A stretch of 64,000 nt of DNA from Trichoplusia ni (lineage: Eukaryota; Arthropoda; Insecta; Lepidoptera; Noctuidae): positions 1,364,001-1,428,000 of the forward strand of contig NC_039492.1 of NCBI RefSeq assembly GCF_003590095.1, given 5' to 3'. The position numbers were made by a program, and so were the translations under genes. Below, one piece after another: positions 60,596 to 64,000 of this stretch. Position 1 is the stretch's first letter. Every line of letters starts with the position of its first letter. Under the pieces are notes generated by a model that was not told the origin of the DNA, did not search any database, and worked only from the letters and a program-made list of their open reading frames with translations.

Positions 60596-63500
60596 AGGAA
60601 ACTATTATTACTTCAAAGCTGGTACAAAGTTTCGTAACACATTGTTGCGAGCACCCCTCTGAAACTTCAGTTTCATTACTTATCTATCGAGTGAGCAACA
60701 TAAGCATCCACTCCAGGACACGTCTTAGCTGGACCATTTAAGATGACGCTCTAAGATGCGTTCCGCGGGGAAATCAGACTTCCCAAGCGCGCGGCGGAGC
60801 TCTGAATAAATTAACAGCTATACTTAACTTGCACCTCGCTCGTAAACTAAGTTTAATTTAATACTCCAAGATATACAAGTGGTGTACCAGCCTGCGTACG
60901 TTTTAACTTATGTTGTACACCGAATTGTTGTTGTCTTAAAATTCAGAGAGAAACAATTCCCTGTTCGTTTTATTTGGTGTTTACTTTCATTGTGAGTTTA
61001 CTATGAATATTTCAAGATATTTTTTGACATTGAAAATAAAGATCGGGACTTTCTGCTGCTCACTGCGGAATTTCAAGTGATGTTAATGATTGTAACAAGT
61101 TTATTACCTACCTAATACAAAACTTAATTTCAAATCAAAACTAAACAAATGAAGCCAATCTGCACACTGCAAATGGTTAACTACATTTCAAACTGCAAAC
61201 AACAGCGAAAGGAAATTAACATTCACCAAAAAAGCTGTTGTTCGGGCGTTCATTACATTATTCAAAGCGTGGTTAATTACAGAAACCGGCACTATTTTAA
61301 CTATGGTAGTTACGGTAATAGAGTAATAATTTCTTTGTAAGTAATTTATTCAGCGAACCGGAACGCGTGACTGCCGACTGGAGGAAGCCCGCAAGTGTGT
61401 TATCGACTACGGAAGTTACATTGACTAGGAAAACTGTTCAAGAAAGTTTACTTCACTTCATGATTAAAACTCTTTCAAGATATGAACTTCGTAAACTGCA
61501 AAGTAAACAATAGTTGTCAAACTTCAGGCTAGCCTCTTCCGAAGATTTGTTGAAGTTTTCTAGCTTTATCGGTTTAGCTGAATAGCATGCTATAGGCAGC
61601 GATTGTCATAACCACGATATCCCATAGTAATGCTATAGTAGCGCAGTAAGGCAAGTAATAATGGATTTGTGATAATATTGAAATCGCTTCAACCAATCTT
61701 CATAGAATCCAAGCTGTGCACAAAATATATTATTTGTTTAGTATTACTTAATATTTTAATAGAGTATTTGGCAAAAATCTTAGCCCGTCAGATAGAGTTC
61801 CTAAAGAAATGCAAACGTATTTTTTCTTTTATCTCGTAAACAAAAAATGAAAGGTATACAGCTATTTAAAATTTCTGGTGACGTCACTTACTAGTATGCT
61901 TTTATTAACAGTTGATGATTTTTGCTACCACTACCATATACCTTATCATATTAAGTGTTTTTAATCTTCCTTATCTTTTAGTGATGTGACAAAACAAAAA
62001 TTAATGATTCAATATTTTTTTGAAATCTCTGACAGACAATACAGATTTATATTGTTAGAGTTAGTCAAATACAGTATTCTATGTTAGCCACCTAAAGTTT
62101 CTCTACAGCGATGAGTCTTTTGAGCTGCAGCGAGACAGTTACAGGCTGGTATAATTTATACAAATAAAGTTTCACTTGTTACCACAAAACTTGTCGAGAA
62201 CTTCATTTTGCAGTCGTTACAACAATTAAGTTACAAAGGAGTCTCGTCGGAGTTTTGATATGAAATTCATAGCTGTGAGGGTTTTGTAGATCATTTTGAA
62301 CTATACTTAAAGCAAAATTTTCATGGATTTTAAACAGTATGTAAATGTATGATTTTAAACGCACTAGATGGTAAAAAGTTGACAGTTAAAATAAAAAAAT
62401 AATCTTTGAACAAACCATGAAAAGAGACAATATTCCATGTTTTAAGAACGCCCGAGTTTTCTGTTACATATGATTTTGGTGTATAATAAGGTATTCAAAA
62501 AGCTCAGCTGAAGGAATATTGGTGTTTCTGTCAAGACAACGTACGAGATGCGCGGGTTAAGCGGCTCGAACACTGCTTAACCCAGCGAACAGGGCGTGAT
62601 GTACGTCCTTAAATATTCTCGCTAGGGCTGTCTATATCGCACATGGTATGAAGTTACAGAAAAAAATACATAACTGTATGTAACTGTAGGGAAGAAAGTT
62701 AATATTTACAAACTGTCTCTTCGCAAACTTTGACGTCTTCGAATCCTGTGAAAATATTTTTTTTGTGTTTTATTTGTTAAATACAAATATACAAATAACT
62801 GTAAATTTTATTCAGTTTTTAGCGCTTTTTGCGTATTCATTAATAAAAATAAGAAATATAGTATCTACTTTTTTTTGTGCAGGAAGACACCAGCCATTAT
62901 TATCAGCCTAGCCTTATCCCAACTATGTCGGGTATGGCTTCCAAGGCGCGACAGTAAGCCAGTATTTTAAAATAATTTTAGTCGAAAAAAAAAACACATC
63001 TTCGCACGTTTTGCTTGACTTAAGTAGAGTATTAAATCTTAAGAAAATAAATATCACGTCTATTCCCAAATCTCATTGATATCGAAAAAAAATACATAAA
63101 TCTTCACCCATTAAAGATAGAAACTGACAACCAACGAATTAATCAAAATTAACTTCCATCAATATTAAATTTAACAGTACATCGATCAGTCATCAATTCA
63201 TTCACTGTCATTCAGTTGGTTTCGCATATTCCTTTGATTTCGCTGTTTGGTATTAAAATATTTCCGTATTTCGGCTGGCAGCCCTGTATCGAGTAAGAAG
63301 CGAATATTTTAAAACGTTGGCACCGAACCGGTATTCTCTAGAACATATTTCAGGCATCCATTTAATTCTGTATCAAGGATCTGAGACATTGTCGGCTAAG
63401 ATCAGGATTCTTTATAGCTTCTTATTTTGTTGGGAATGACGTAACATGACAATGTTTATTATGAGGCAGTTTCGCTAATCATAAACTGTTTATTGTTTTG

Positions 63501-64000
63501 ATATGTCCCAAGTCCGTCAACGTCCGAATAAGTGCCAGTTAGGTAAACTCGGTCATAAACAAGGTTATATTTCAAGGTTTTCATCAAAGCAACTTCTTTT
63601 CTTTATGCTATGACATGAAACAGAAAATTCAGTTAAAAAGAAATGCTTGGAAATCTTTTAACTGTAATTTAACTTAAAGAGTTACGTATATAGAGGACCT
63701 GTGTGTATTAGGGCTCTGATTATGTAAATAGGAGTGTAGCTACCTAGATACTATAAAGCTTCAGAAGTCTGTATAGAACCTCCTTGAGGTTAATCGAGCA
63801 GTTTGGAGAGCATCTCGGCGAGGCAGCCTGTCCCAGACGGGCTCAGATAAATGGAGCCGTTCTACTTCGCTGCACTTGCGATGCACCTTCGCTTCCGAGC
63901 AAATTAGCGCTCGAACTATGAGCATATGTTATGAGGTAGTATTGTATCGATCAGGAAATTACGTCGTCCTTTATTCACTTAGCTAGTTAGGTAGGAAATT

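Larger units (their letters stand above)
57361..64000. other. Gene-poor region upstream of ATG14
   Basis: No coding exon with supporting splice context is seen. It contains the SINE at 58,019, the inverted repeat pair at about 59,960-60,590, a SINE tail scrap at about 62,890-62,945, and GC-rich islands at about 59,100-59,240, 60,235-60,330, 60,720-60,810 and 63,790-63,910. ORFs here are short and unremarkable. Confidence 0.4.

Noticed and set aside
1..64000. CRISPR arrays, bacterial operons, prophage or integrated virus
   Set aside because: No regularly spaced repeats of CRISPR type (the 7/14-bp array has no unique spacers), no intronless gene clusters and no viral genes were seen; the sequence is clearly insect nuclear DNA.

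Overview
The window looks like insect nuclear DNA, almost certainly from a moth or butterfly. The intergenic DNA and introns are AT-rich, the exons are short and GC-rich with GT-AG introns, and the repeats are typical of Lepidoptera: tRNA-derived SINEs with internal box A/box B, the widespread short repeat containing 'ctagctgttgcccgcgacttcg', and a 'gggttcc..accccgctgtc' repeat. Species cannot be read from the sequence; a noctuoid moth is a guess.

Layout. (1) 1.2-4.3 kb (+) and 9.5-10.6 kb (-): two convergent, paralogous MARVEL-domain four-helix membrane proteins (181 and 152 aa), each with three coding exons and introns at the same two places. (2) 12.7-14.5 kb (-): a broken P-element/THAP9-like locus, with a THAP zinc-finger exon pair, a linker exon and a C-terminal transposase fragment, carrying two frameshifts and lacking the catalytic core. 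(3) 15.3-22.7 kb (+): a six-exon mitochondrial carrier of the SLC25A14/SLC25A30 (UCP5/BMCP/KMCP1) type, 294 aa. A SINE with a perfect 16-bp target duplication sits just upstream of its exon 3 acceptor. (4) 26.8-46.5 kb (+): a 31-exon gene for a cysteine-rich coiled-coil protein of about 1,179 aa that I cannot name. All reading phases close in my model. It has an alternative short end at 31,780, a LINE fragment in one intron and a degenerate copy of its own last exon in another. (5) 49.5-56.1 kb (-): ATG14 (Barkor), the autophagy-specific subunit of the class III PI3-kinase complex, seven exons, 431 aa, with an intronic tRNA-Thr(TGU) gene on the same strand. (6) 56.4-57.4 kb: a hierarchical minisatellite built on a 7/14-bp unit, just upstream of ATG14. 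(7) 57.4-64 kb: no convincing gene; SINE and other repeat copies plus some GC-rich islands.

The genes do not form an operon or pathway: this is an ordinary stretch of insect chromosome. The carrier acts in the mitochondrial inner membrane, ATG14 in autophagosome initiation, and the MARVEL pair in membranes. I found no convincing new defence or enzymatic system. The best leads are the unnamed coiled-coil gene with its alternative end, a 61-bp perfect inverted repeat at 24.65-24.83 kb, the SINE beside a splice acceptor, and the duplicated terminal exon.
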